Shown here piece after piece: positions 24,592 to 32,345 of a stretch of DNA of 64,000 bases. How positions within the stretch are numbered: position 1 is the first letter of the stretch; each line of letters starts with the position of its first letter. Where the stretch lies: NCBI RefSeq assembly GCF_036014175.1, contig NZ_CP107917.1, positions 1,612,001 to 1,676,000 of the forward strand, in the 5' to 3' direction. Source of the DNA: Streptomyces sp. NBC_00443. GTDB taxonomy: Bacteria > Actinomycetota > Actinomycetes > Streptomycetales > Streptomycetaceae. Under the pieces are notes generated by a model, which searched no databases, was not told where the DNA came from, and was given only the letters and a program-made list of their open reading frames with translations. Position numbers and translations under genes: made by a program.

Positions 24592-25464
24592 CTAGACGCG
24601 CTTGCCGGCCCGTTCGGCCGCGCGCAGGAACTCGATGGAGCGGCGGGCGACCTCGGGCGCGTCGAGCGAGCCGCCCTGGATCTCCACGGAGACCAGGCCG
24701 CGGTGGTTCAGATCGCGCAGGGCATCCAGCACTGGCGGGAAGTCGATCTCCCCGGCGCCGAATTCGAGGTGCTGGTGGATGCCGCGCCGCATGTCCTCGA
24801 TCTGCACGTTGCGCAGGAGCGGTGCCGCCTGGTGCACGCAGTCGAGCACGGAACGTTCCTCCACGCAGTGCGCGTGGCCGACGTCGAGGGTGACGCCGAA
24901 CAGCTCGTGCCCGCCGACCAGTCGGGCGAGGTGCAGACAGCGCTCGACGGTGTCGACGAACATGTACGGCTCCGGCTCGAAGGCCAGCGCCACCCCGTAC
25001 TTCTCCGCTGTCTCCAGCACGGTTTCGACACCGTCCGCGAGCCGCTTCCACGCGTCCCGCTCCGGCAGCCCCTCGGGCGCGGGGCCGCTGCACAGATGGA
25101 CGGTGGGCGAGCCCAGGTCGGCGGCGATGCGCAGGGCGCGGCGCAGCAGGTCGATCCTGAGCTCGGAGCCGTCGGACATCAGCGTGGGCAGATGCTTGCC
25201 CCAGGGGTCGAGGAAGTACGGCGCTCCGGTCTCCACCGTCACCTCGAGGCCGTGCCGCGCGAGCTGCCGCGCGAGGGCGGTGACACGCCGGGGCAGATCG
25301 TCGGCGTACGGGTCGAGGTGGCCGTGGTCGAGGGTGAGGGCGACGCCGTCGTAGCCGAGGTCGGCGAGGACGACGAGGACGTCGGTCAGCCGGTGGTGGG
25401 TGAAGCCGTTGGTGCCGTAGCCGAACTTGAGATCGGTGCCGAGATCGGTGGGGGGACATCTCAT
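24592..25464 (-). CDS. Sugar phosphate isomerase/epimerase-type TIM barrel (Ebo-associated)
   Basis: 290 residues of the AP-endonuclease-2/xylose isomerase fold. FGYGTNGFTHHRLTDVLVVL begins the barrel. VALAFEPEPYMFVDTVERC, GVTLDVGHAHCVEE and LVSVEIQGGSLDAPEVA contain the Glu, Asp/His and Glu metal ligands in the usual order. It may isomerise or epimerise a cyclitol or sugar precursor of the Ebo product. Encoded between the UbiA prenyltransferase gene (33 bases upstream) and eboA. It shares its fold with EboE, so the operon has two related barrels. Confidence 0.82.
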   Translation of the reverse strand: MRCPPTDLGTDLKFGYGTNGFTHHRLTDVLVVLADLGYDGVALTLDHGHLDPYADDLPRRVTALARQLARHGLEVTVETGAPYFLDPWGKHLPTLMSDGSELRIDLLRRALRIAADLGSPTVHLCSGPAPEGLPERDAWKRLADGVETVLETAEKYGVALAFEPEPYMFVDTVERCLHLARLVGGHELFGVTLDVGHAHCVEERSVLDCVHQAAPLLRNVQIEDMRRGIHQHLEFGAGEIDFPPVLDALRDLNHRGLVSVEIQGGSLDAPEVARRSIEFLRAAERAGKRV

Positions 25465-25497
25465 GGTGCCGGTTCCTCACACGGAGGGTGGGGGGTC

Positions 25498-26562
25498 TCA
25501 GGTGGGGGATATGCGCCGGGCGCGCCGTCGCGCGAGGGGGTGGACGACGCCGAGCGCCGCGGCGACGGCCGGTGCCCCGGCGCGTGCGGTCAGCGCCGCC
25601 TGAAGGGGCATCAGCCCGATGATCCCGGCTCCGACGGCCCGCCGTACGTTCTCGGCTGAGGGCTTTTGCACGGCACGGACTTGGGCAGCACCGTAGCTGC
25701 CGAGGTATGCCAGAGCACCGGCGGTGGTGACGGCAGTCCGGAGTCCGTCGGAGCGGGCGGCAACAGCAACGCCCCTGAGGGGCGCGGGGCTGTGTCGAAT
25801 TGCGGCTCCGCCGCGGGGCGCGACCAGCCCCAACGGCGCAGCAGACGCCTGCCGCCCCTTCTCGGCACTTCCCGTGGCGACTCGGGCAACCGGAACAGCC
25901 GTTGCGATGGCCGCAGCCGCTGACACCGCAAGCGTCCCGACCGGAACCCGCACGGGCGCACCACCGATCTCGTGCCGGCTGAGCGCCATCAACGTGCCGG
26001 TATGGACGCCGACCAGCCCGGCGGGCACGGCGGCCCGACGAAGCGCGACGCCGACCGATTCCGCACCGGCCCCGGGCACAACCGCTCCCGCCAGAACGTC
26101 CAGAACCCGAGCCCCCGCCATCACGACGCCGCGCGCCGACGTGGACTTGAGCTTCAGGTCATACGCCCAGATCAGCCCGGCCAAGGGCAGCGCAGCGCCC
26201 ACGCTGCGGCGACCCCCCGCGACGGCCGCAAGGCCGAGCCCCGCCGCGGTGAGCCCGCCGGCCACGGCGAGGGCGGTACGCCGGGGAATCCGACCCGACG
26301 GCACCGGTCGTTCGGGCCGCTCGACGGAGTCGACCGTGGCGTCGGCGTAGTCGTTGAGGGCCATGCCGGCCCAGTAGAGGCACACGGAGGGACCGATCAC
26401 GCCGAACGTACGGGCGCCCAGTGGACGTCCGGCGGCGGTCGCTCCCGCGATCACGTCACCGGGGACACTCAGCGCGGCCGGCGCCCTGACAAGCTGCGCG
26501 AGGTCGGTGAGGCGCACGGCAGACCGGGATCCGAAGCGGACAACCGCTTTCCGATCTTTCAT
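25498..26562 (-). CDS. eboC: UbiA-family prenyltransferase, EboC-like
   Basis: 354-residue polytopic membrane protein with the first Asp-rich motif NDYADATVDSVERPERPVPSG (about residues 70-90), which binds Mg-prenyl diphosphate, and the second motif region YDLKLKSTSARG. It would attach an isoprenoid chain to a polar acceptor in the membrane. Similar streptomycete proteins are, from memory, called SCO3242 family. Oddity: residues about 240-263 are encoded by a repeat resembling the common streptomycete intergenic palindromic repeat (25771-25845), inserted in frame in a loop between membrane helices. First gene of the Ebo operon. Confidence 0.87.
   Translation of the reverse strand: MKDRKAVVRFGSRSAVRLTDLAQLVRAPAALSVPGDVIAGATAAGRPLGARTFGVIGPSVCLYWAGMALNDYADATVDSVERPERPVPSGRIPRRTALAVAGGLTAAGLGLAAVAGGRRSVGAALPLAGLIWAYDLKLKSTSARGVVMAGARVLDVLAGAVVPGAGAESVGVALRRAAVPAGLVGVHTGTLMALSRHEIGGAPVRVPVGTLAVSAAAAIATAVPVARVATGSAEKGRQASAAPLGLVAPRGGAAIRHSPAPLRGVAVAARSDGLRTAVTTAGALAYLGSYGAAQVRAVQKPSAENVRRAVGAGIIGLMPLQAALTARAGAPAVAAALGVVHPLARRRARRISPT
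25771..25845. repeat. Streptomycete REP-like palindromic element inside eboC
   Basis: The plus strand reads GCCCCTGAGGGGCGCGGGGC, then a GCGGCTCCGCCGC palindrome (25802-25814), GCGCGACCAGCCCC and ACGGCGC. GGGGCT pairs with AGCCCC around it. This is the pattern of the small repetitive palindromes that normally lie between streptomycete genes. Here it is within an open reading frame that it does not interrupt. Confidence 0.7.
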
Positions 26563-26598
26563 GGCCGCACCCTACTCGGGGGCTGTTGACCCTTCAGG

Positions 26599-26647
26599 TA
26601 CCTACCCCCCGGTAAGGGAAGTGACAAAGAGAACACGGATTTCTCTT
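26599..26647 (-). promoter_or_regulatory. Promoter and adjacent palindrome for the Ebo operon
   Basis: On the minus strand, TTGTCA (26627-26622) and TAGGTA (26604-26599) are separated by 17 bases, a good match to a HrdB-type promoter about 37 bases upstream of the eboC ATG. An inverted repeat AAGAGAA (26627-26633) / TTCTCTT (26641-26647) abuts the -35 box and could be an operator. TACCGGTA at 26664-26671 is a further palindrome nearby. Confidence 0.6.
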
Positions 26648-26699
26648 ACCGCGAGGTCCGAACTACCGGTAAAGGTGGGTCGTTTGAGCAGGCTCGGTC

Positions 26700-28121
26700 T
26701 CAGGGCTCCTGCCGCAGCCGCCGCCACACCGCCTTGGCCGCGTTGTGCCCGGACATGCCGTGCACGCCGGGGCCGGGCGGGGTCGCCGACGAGCAGATGA
26801 AGACCGCCGGGTGCGGGGTGCGGTAGGGGAAGAGCGACAGCTTGGGGCGCAGCAGGAGTTGGAGTCCGGAGGCCGCGCCGGAGCCGATGTCGCCGCCGAC
26901 GTAGTTGGCGTTGCGGGCGACGAGTTCGGCCGGGCCGGCCGTCGCGCGGGCGAGGACGCGGTCGCGGAACCCCGGGGCGTAGCGCTCCAGTTGACGTTCG
27001 AGGGCGTCCGTGAGGTCTCCGGTCCAGCCGTTCGGTACGTGTCCGTACGCCCAGAAGACCTGCTTGCCCTCGGGGGCCCGGCTGGGGTCGACGACGCTGG
27101 GCTGCACCGTGATCATGAACGGCTTGCCGGGGGCCCGGCCCTCCCGGGACGCGGCGCGCAGTGCGGTGGCGATCTCCGCGCTGTTCCCGCCGAGCTGTAC
27201 GGTGCCCGCGCGGCGGGCCTCCGGCGAGGTCCACGGCACCGGGCCGTCCAGCGCGTAGTCGATCTTGAAGACGCCGGGGCCGTAGCGATAGCCCTCGTAG
27301 TAGCGGCCGAAGCCGGCGATACGTGCCAGGGCCGTGGGTGAGGTGTCGAAGATGTAGGCGCGCGCGGGCGGCAGATCGTCGAGCCGCTTGACCTCGTAGT
27401 CGGTGTGGACGGCGCCGCCGAGGTCCTTGAGATAGGCGGTGAGGGCGTCGGAGATGGCCTGGGAGCCGCCGCGGGCCAGGGGCCAGCCGCGGGCGTGGGC
27501 GGCGAGGGCGAAGACCAGGCCGATGGCGCCGGTGGCGAAGCCGCCCAGTGGCGCCATGACGTGCGCGACGAGGCCGGCGAACAGGGTCCTGGCCCGCTCG
27601 TCGCGGAAGCGCCGCATCAGCCATGTCGACGGCGGCAGTCCGACCAGGCCGAACCGGGCGAGCGTGAGAGGGTCCCTGGGGAGTGCGGTGAGGGGCAGGG
27701 ACATGAAGTCGCGGGCCAGGGTGTCCCACTTGCTCAGGAACGGATCCACCAGCCTGCGGTACGCGCCCGCGTCGCGCGGGCCGAAGGAGGCGGCGGTCTC
27801 GGCGACCGACCGGGCCAGCACGGCCGCGGTGCCGTCGGCGAAGGGGTGGGCCATGGGCAGCTCGGCGTGCAGCCACTCCAGGCCGTAGCGGTCGAGCGGC
27901 ATGGTCCGGAACACGGGCGAGTTGATACCGAGGGGGTGTGCGGCGGAGCACGGGTCGTGCCGGAAGCCGGGGAGGGTCAGCTCCTCGGTGCGGGCTCCTC
28001 CACCGACCGTGTTACGTGCCTCGAACACGGCCACGGAGAAGCCGCGACGGGCCAGCTCCACGGCAGCGGTCAGTCCGTTCGGCCCCGCACCCACCACGAC
28101 CGCATCGAGCATCGACGGCAC
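26700..28121 (-). CDS. Phytoene-desaturase-like NAD(P)/FAD oxidoreductase
   Basis: 473 residues. The N-terminal [20 protein letters not shown] and [20 protein letters not shown] form the dinucleotide-binding fold of the CrtI/retinol saturase group. The C-terminal [23 protein letters not shown] is the family's FAD-closing motif. Hydrophobic patches suggest membrane association and a lipophilic substrate. GTG 28121 is preceded by AAGGAG at good spacing. It lies on the same strand as the Ebo operon, but a promoter-like sequence in the 137-base gap argues for separate transcription. Substrate unknown; no carotenoid genes nearby. Confidence 0.85.
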   Translation of the reverse strand: MPSMLDAVVVGAGPNGLTAAVELARRGFSVAVFEARNTVGGGARTEELTLPGFRHDPCSAAHPLGINSPVFRTMPLDRYGLEWLHAELPMAHPFADGTAAVLARSVAETAASFGPRDAGAYRRLVDPFLSKWDTLARDFMSLPLTALPRDPLTLARFGLVGLPPSTWLMRRFRDERARTLFAGLVAHVMAPLGGFATGAIGLVFALAAHARGWPLARGGSQAISDALTAYLKDLGGAVHTDYEVKRLDDLPPARAYIFDTSPTALARIAGFGRYYEGYRYGPGVFKIDYALDGPVPWTSPEARRAGTVQLGGNSAEIATALRAASREGRAPGKPFMITVQPSVVDPSRAPEGKQVFWAYGHVPNGWTGDLTDALERQLERYAPGFRDRVLARATAGPAELVARNANYVGGDIGSGAASGLQLLLRPKLSLFPYRTPHPAVFICSSATPPGPGVHGMSGHNAAKAVWRRLRQEP

Positions 28122-28171
28122 CTTCGGACTCCTTCGTCAGCCGATGGCCTTGAAGGATCAGGATATGCCGG

Positions 28172-28198
28172 GGCACCGACAGAGCAGGGTGCGGTGCC
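28172..28198 (-). terminator. Weak hairpin between the inositol phosphatase and oxidoreductase genes
   Basis: GGCACCG (28172-28178) and CGGTGCC (28192-28198) can pair across a 13-base loop. No T-run follows. It may limit read-through of the minus-strand transcript from the phosphatase gene. Confidence 0.3.
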
Positions 28199-28252
28199 TC
28201 ACCCAGGGGCGGGGACTGCGACGAAGTGCGGCTGGACCGAGCGCTCGGACGA

Positions 28253-29098
28253 TCAGATTTCCGCCGAGAGCAGTCCCGCCACCCGGCGCGCCGTGGCCGC
28301 GGCCCGGGCCGCGGTGAACGGCAGTGCGTTGCCGCCCGTGATGCGGAACGGTTCGCCCGTGCGGGTCAGGTGGGCGCCGCCCGCCTCCTCGACCAGGAGG
28401 ATGCCCGCCGCGTGATCCCAGGCGGCCTCCCAGCTGAACGCGGTCGCGTCCAACTCACCCCGGGCGACGGCGAGATACTCCAGCCCCGCCGAACCGCAGG
28501 CGCGGGGCCGCACGCCCTCGGTCCACAGGCCGAGCAGCGCCTGCTTCTGCTCGTCGGTCGTGTAGTCCGGATGGGACGTGGCCACCCGCAGGTCGCGGCC
28601 GGGATCCGGGGCGCCGCAGTGCAGTCGCTCACCGTCGAAGAAGGCGCCCTTGCCCCTTACCGCCGTGGCCAGTTGGTCGCGGGCCGGGGCGTAGGTCCAG
28701 GAGGCGAGCAGGACTCCGTGCCGGGCGAGCGCGACCAGGGTGCAGAAGCCGTCGTCTCCGTGCACGAACTGGCGGGTGCCGTCGACGGGGTCGACGATCC
28801 AGACCGGGGCGTCGCCGCGTATCGCGTCGTACGACGCCGGGTTCGCGTGCACCGCCTCCTCGCCGACGACGACCGAGCCGGGCAGGAGTGCGCCGAGCGC
28901 CTCGGTGAGGTACTGCTCGGCGAGCCGGTCGGCGTCGGTCACCAGGTCGTGCGGTCCGCTCTTCTGGTCGACCTCGTGTGCGGCGAGCTGCCGGAAGCGG
29001 GGCATGATCTCGGTCGCGGCCGCCTTGCGGACCGCTTCTTCCACGTCTGCCGCGTGCTGTGCGAGAAACTCGTCGATGGTTTCGTTGTTTTCGATCAC
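28253..29098 (-). CDS. Inositol monophosphatase family protein
   Basis: 281 residues. The family signature WIVDPVDGTRQFVHGDDGF (about residues 100-118) supplies the metal-binding Asp residues. VVGEEAVHANP gives the upstream Glu pair, and FSWEAAWDHAAGILLVEEAGG the C-terminal signature. Likely a Mg-dependent phosphatase acting on inositol phosphate, histidinol phosphate or a nucleotide such as PAP. The GTG start at 29098 is crowded by GGAGGG only about one base away, so the start is uncertain. Encoded alone on the minus strand between the GGT and oxidoreductase genes. Confidence 0.9.
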   Translation of the reverse strand: MIENNETIDEFLAQHAADVEEAVRKAAATEIMPRFRQLAAHEVDQKSGPHDLVTDADRLAEQYLTEALGALLPGSVVVGEEAVHANPASYDAIRGDAPVWIVDPVDGTRQFVHGDDGFCTLVALARHGVLLASWTYAPARDQLATAVRGKGAFFDGERLHCGAPDPGRDLRVATSHPDYTTDEQKQALLGLWTEGVRPRACGSAGLEYLAVARGELDATAFSWEAAWDHAAGILLVEEAGGAHLTRTGEPFRITGGNALPFTAARAAATARRVAGLLSAEI

Positions 29099-29246
29099 CC
29101 CTCCATAAGAGCACGTCCCACTGACAACCCCCGCCCGCCCGATGGACGCAGGATGGCATCGACGTGAACTCGTGGTGCCGGTATCGGCAGGTCAGAGGCC
29201 TGTTCTCGGGCGGTTCGGCGACGCGGGCGCGCTGCCGGGCGCGTCC

Positions 29247-31085
29247 TCAGCGGCCGACCGCGTACCCCTGCATCCCCCGCGGATTGGCCGCCGCCGACAG
29301 GACGCCGGTCTCCGGATCCCTGGCGACGGCGCAGAGCCGGCCCTCCGACCAGTCGTCACCGACGGTCACCTCGTGACCACGCCGGCGCAGCTCCTCCACC
29401 ACCTCGGCGTCCGTCCGGGACTCGACCGTGACGCTCCCCGGTCGCATGCCGCGCGGGTGGAAGGAGCCGGGGAAGCTGTCGTTGTGCCAGTTCGGGGCGT
29501 CGATCGCGCCCTGGAGGTCGAGGCCGCCGCGGACCGGGGCGCGCAGGGCGACGGCGAGGAGGAAGTGCAGCTGCCACTGGTCCTGCTGGTCCCCGCCGGG
29601 CGTGCCGAAGGCCATGACGGGCACGCCGTCGCGCAGGGCGATGGAGGGTGTGAGGGTGGTGCGGGGCCGGCGGCCCGGGGCCAGCGAGTTCGGCAGGCCC
29701 TCCTCCAGCCAGGTCATCTGCAGCCGGGTACCGAGCGGGAAGCCCAGTTCGGGCACGACGGGGTTGGACTGGAGCCAGCCGCCGCTGGGCGTGGCCGCGA
29801 TCATGTTGCCCCAGCGGTCGACGACGTCGAGATGGCAGGTGTCGCCTCGGGTGCCTCCGTCGGCGGCGACCTCGGGCTCGCCCGGCACCGGGGAGGTCGG
29901 TCGCTTGGCGACGGTCGGTTCCCCGCCGCCCAGCGCGTCGAGGCCTGGCCCTGCGGTGGCCGCCACGCGCGCGTGCGCGCACAGTCGCGGGGCGAGGCCG
30001 CCCGGACTGCCGGGCCGCAGCTCATGGGAGGCCTTCTCGCCGACCAGCTCCCGCCGGGCGGCGTTGTACCGGTCGGACAGCAGCTCGGCGAGCGGTACGT
30101 CGGCCGCGTCGCCGTACCAGGCCTCCCGGTCGGCCATGGCCAGCTTGCAGCCCTCGATCAGCAGATGGACGTACTCGGCGGACCCGTACCGGGGCAGCTC
30201 GGGCGGGAGCAGCGCGAGCTGCTGGAGGAGGACCGGGCCCTGGCTCCAGGGGCCGGCCTTGCACACGGTCCAGCCGTTCCAGTCGTACGTCGCCGGCGCC
30301 TCGTAGGTCGCGGACCAGCCGGCGAGGTCGGCCGCCGTGAGCGTGCCGGAGTGCCGCTCGCCGCTGGTGTCCATGGTGGGGCGCCGGGCCTGTCGTACGA
30401 GGGCCTCGGCGATGAAGCCGGACCGCCACACCTCCCGCGCGGCCTCGATCTGCGCGACCCGGTCCCCGGCTCCGGAGACCTCGTCGAGCAGCCGCTTCCA
30501 GGTGGCGGCGAGGGCGGGATTGCGGGACAGCTCCCCGGGCCGGGGCGCCTTCCCGTCCCGCAGGTAGACCTCGGCCGACGACGGCCACTCCGTCTCGAAC
30601 AGCTCCCGCACGGTCTCGACGGTCTCGCCGACCCGCTCCACGGGCGCGTGCCCGTGTTCGGCGTAGCCGATGGCGTACTCGAGCACGTCGGCGAGGGTCC
30701 TGGTGCCGTGGTCCCGCAGCAGCAGCATCCAGGCGTCGAACGCGCCGGGCACGGCGGCGGCGAGCGGTCCGGTCCCGGGTACGAGGTCCAGCCCGAGCCC
30801 CCGGTAGTGCGCGACGGTCGCACCGGCGGGCGCCACGCCCTGCCCGCACACCACCCGCACCTCACCGCCCGCCGGGGCGATCAGGATCGGCACCTCACCG
30901 GCCGGGCCGTTGAGATGCGGCTCGACGACATGCAGCACGAAGGCGCCCGCCACGGCGGCGTCATACGCGTTGCCCCCGCCCTCCAGCACGGCCATCGCCG
31001 ACTGGGAGGCGAGCCAGTGGGTGGAGGACGCCATGCCGAACGTGCCTTGGAGCGTGGGACGGGTGGTGAACATCGGGTCTGACAC
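29247..31085 (-). CDS. Gamma-glutamyltransferase-like Ntn hydrolase (cytosolic)
   Basis: 612 residues without a signal peptide. N-terminal GMASSTHWLASQSAMAVLEGGGNAYDAAVA and the later GDTCHLDVVDRWGNMIAATP match the gamma-glutamyltranspeptidase fold. The Thr in GDTCH would be the autocatalytic nucleophile exposed after self-cleavage. The C-terminal AFGTPGGDQQDQWQLHFLLA is conserved in the family. Absence of export signals and the DTCH rather than TTH context suggest the intracellular YwrD-type branch, perhaps an acylase or amidohydrolase. GTG 31085 and ATG 31073 are both possible starts. Distinct from the secreted GGT at 58712. Confidence 0.87.
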   Translation of the reverse strand: MSDPMFTTRPTLQGTFGMASSTHWLASQSAMAVLEGGGNAYDAAVAGAFVLHVVEPHLNGPAGEVPILIAPAGGEVRVVCGQGVAPAGATVAHYRGLGLDLVPGTGPLAAAVPGAFDAWMLLLRDHGTRTLADVLEYAIGYAEHGHAPVERVGETVETVRELFETEWPSSAEVYLRDGKAPRPGELSRNPALAATWKRLLDEVSGAGDRVAQIEAAREVWRSGFIAEALVRQARRPTMDTSGERHSGTLTAADLAGWSATYEAPATYDWNGWTVCKAGPWSQGPVLLQQLALLPPELPRYGSAEYVHLLIEGCKLAMADREAWYGDAADVPLAELLSDRYNAARRELVGEKASHELRPGSPGGLAPRLCAHARVAATAGPGLDALGGGEPTVAKRPTSPVPGEPEVAADGGTRGDTCHLDVVDRWGNMIAATPSGGWLQSNPVVPELGFPLGTRLQMTWLEEGLPNSLAPGRRPRTTLTPSIALRDGVPVMAFGTPGGDQQDQWQLHFLLAVALRAPVRGGLDLQGAIDAPNWHNDSFPGSFHPRGMRPGSVTVESRTDAEVVEELRRRGHEVTVGDDWSEGRLCAVARDPETGVLSAAANPRGMQGYAVGR

Positions 31086-31201
31086 CTCGCTGTCGCGCGG
31101 ACGGGTCCTTCCGATCTTCAGGGACTACCCGTTCGGGGTTCAACCCTCGGGCCGGGCCGGTTCGGTGGGAGTGGTGAGTGACCCGTGAGTGGCCCTCCGC
31201 T

Positions 31202-31561
31202 TCATCGTGCGCGCCCCGGCGGAGTGAAGGTGTACAGGTCGAGCACGTCGGGGCAGGGAGCGACGCCGGGGCCGCCGGCCCGGACCCAGGTGATGATGTC
31301 CTCGGTGGCTTCGGGGTCGTTGACGAGGCCGAGCCAGACGGGGCGGCCGCCCGCGGCGCGGCCTGCGGCGGAGGGCTGGACGACGATCACATTGGCGTGT
31401 TCGCACACGCCGAGGCACTCGGAGACGCGCACCGGCGCGTTCTCGGCGAGTCGCGCAGTCTGCTGCGCGTGATCGACTCCGGGCACCTTCGGGGTCCCGC
31501 AGCAGCAGTCCCGGCACACCACGATCCGGCTGGGCACCGGCTGTTGTGAAGGTGTCGGCAC
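31202..31561 (-). CDS. Thioredoxin-like 2Fe-2S ferredoxin of the B12 uptake operon
   Basis: 119 residues. Four cluster-ligand candidates lie in two groups: CRDCCCG near residue 16 and CLGVCEHANVIVV near residue 50, the thioredoxin-like ferredoxin pattern. Similar proteins (CbiW type) occur with corrinoid synthesis or transport genes and may reduce cobalt(II/III) corrinoids. The GTG start lies one base after the ATPase stop, so it is translated with the transporter. Downstream, about 115 bases without an obvious hairpin separate it from the GGT gene. Confidence 0.82.
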   Translation of the reverse strand: MPTPSQQPVPSRIVVCRDCCCGTPKVPGVDHAQQTARLAENAPVRVSECLGVCEHANVIVVQPSAAGRAAGGRPVWLGLVNDPEATEDIITWVRAGGPGVAPCPDVLDLYTFTPPGRAR

Positions 31562-31562
31562 G

Positions 31563-32345
31563 TCAGCACCGCCCCACGGGGCCGACCGGCCGCAGGAAGC
31601 GGATCACCGGGTGGCCGGGGTCGTCGGTGACCTCGGCGCGGACGCCGTAGACCTGCTCGATGAGCGCCGGTGTCAGCACCTCGCGCGGGGTGCCCTCGGC
31701 GACCGCGCGGCCGGCGCGCAGCACGAGCAGGCGGTCGCAGTACATCGCGGCGAGGTTGAGGTCGTGCAGGGCGATCACGGTGGTGACCGGGAGGCTCGCG
31801 ACGAGGGCCAGCAGGTCGAGTTGGTGCTGGATGTCGAGGTGGTTGGTGGGTTCGTCGAGGAGCAGCTCGCGGGGTTCCTGGGCGAGGGCGCGGGCGATCT
31901 GGGTGCGTTGGCGTTCGCCGCCGGAGAGGGTGTGCCAGGACTGGGCGGCCCGGTCGGTGAGGCCGGTGCGGGCGAGGGCAGCGGCGACGGCCTCGGCGTC
32001 GCCCGCCGTCGGTGGCGTCCAGGCACGGCGGTGCGGGATGCGGCCGAGGGCGACGACGTCGCGGACGGTCAGTTCGGTCTGGGTGTGGGCGTGCTGTTCG
32101 ACGGTGGCGACACGCCGGGCGGTGGCCGCGCGGCCGACCTCGGGCAGCGGGCGTCCGTCCAGGGTGACGAGCCCGGCGGTGGGGGCGAGGACCCCGGCGA
32201 GGAGCCTCAAGAGGGTCGACTTGCCCGAGCCGTTGGGGCCGAGCAGGCCGACGGTCTCGCCGGGACTCAGGGTGAGGGTGACGCCGTCGACGACGACCTT
32301 GTCGGCGAGGCGCCGTACGACACGGTCCGTACGCAGGCTGGTCAT
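31563..32345 (-). CDS. btuD: ABC transporter ATP-binding protein, BtuD/FecE type
   Basis: 260 residues, a single nucleotide-binding domain of the iron-siderophore/B12 class. Walker A is GLLGPNGSGKSTLLRLLAG, the ABC signature LSGGERQRTQIARAL, Walker B ELLLDEPTNHLDI, followed by the H-loop IALHDLNLAA. It would energise import of a corrinoid through the permease encoded just upstream, with which it overlaps (ATGA). B12 rather than siderophore is favoured because the operon is preceded by a cobalamin riboswitch. Confidence 0.9.
   Translation of the reverse strand: MTSLRTDRVVRRLADKVVVDGVTLTLSPGETVGLLGPNGSGKSTLLRLLAGVLAPTAGLVTLDGRPLPEVGRAATARRVATVEQHAHTQTELTVRDVVALGRIPHRRAWTPPTAGDAEAVAAALARTGLTDRAAQSWHTLSGGERQRTQIARALAQEPRELLLDEPTNHLDIQHQLDLLALVASLPVTTVIALHDLNLAAMYCDRLLVLRAGRAVAEGTPREVLTPALIEQVYGVRAEVTDDPGHPVIRFLRPVGPVGRC

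Noticed and set aside
22981..25659. A plus-strand open frame of about 890 codons opposite eboB, eboA and the isomerase gene
   Set aside because: No family motifs, low-complexity composition, and fully opposite strongly supported genes.
15704..26562. Classical secondary-metabolite gene cluster (P450, prenyltransferase, FAD monooxygenase)
   Set aside because: No polyketide synthase, NRPS, terpene cyclase or RiPP core was found; the genes are better explained as an Ebo operon and unrelated neighbours.
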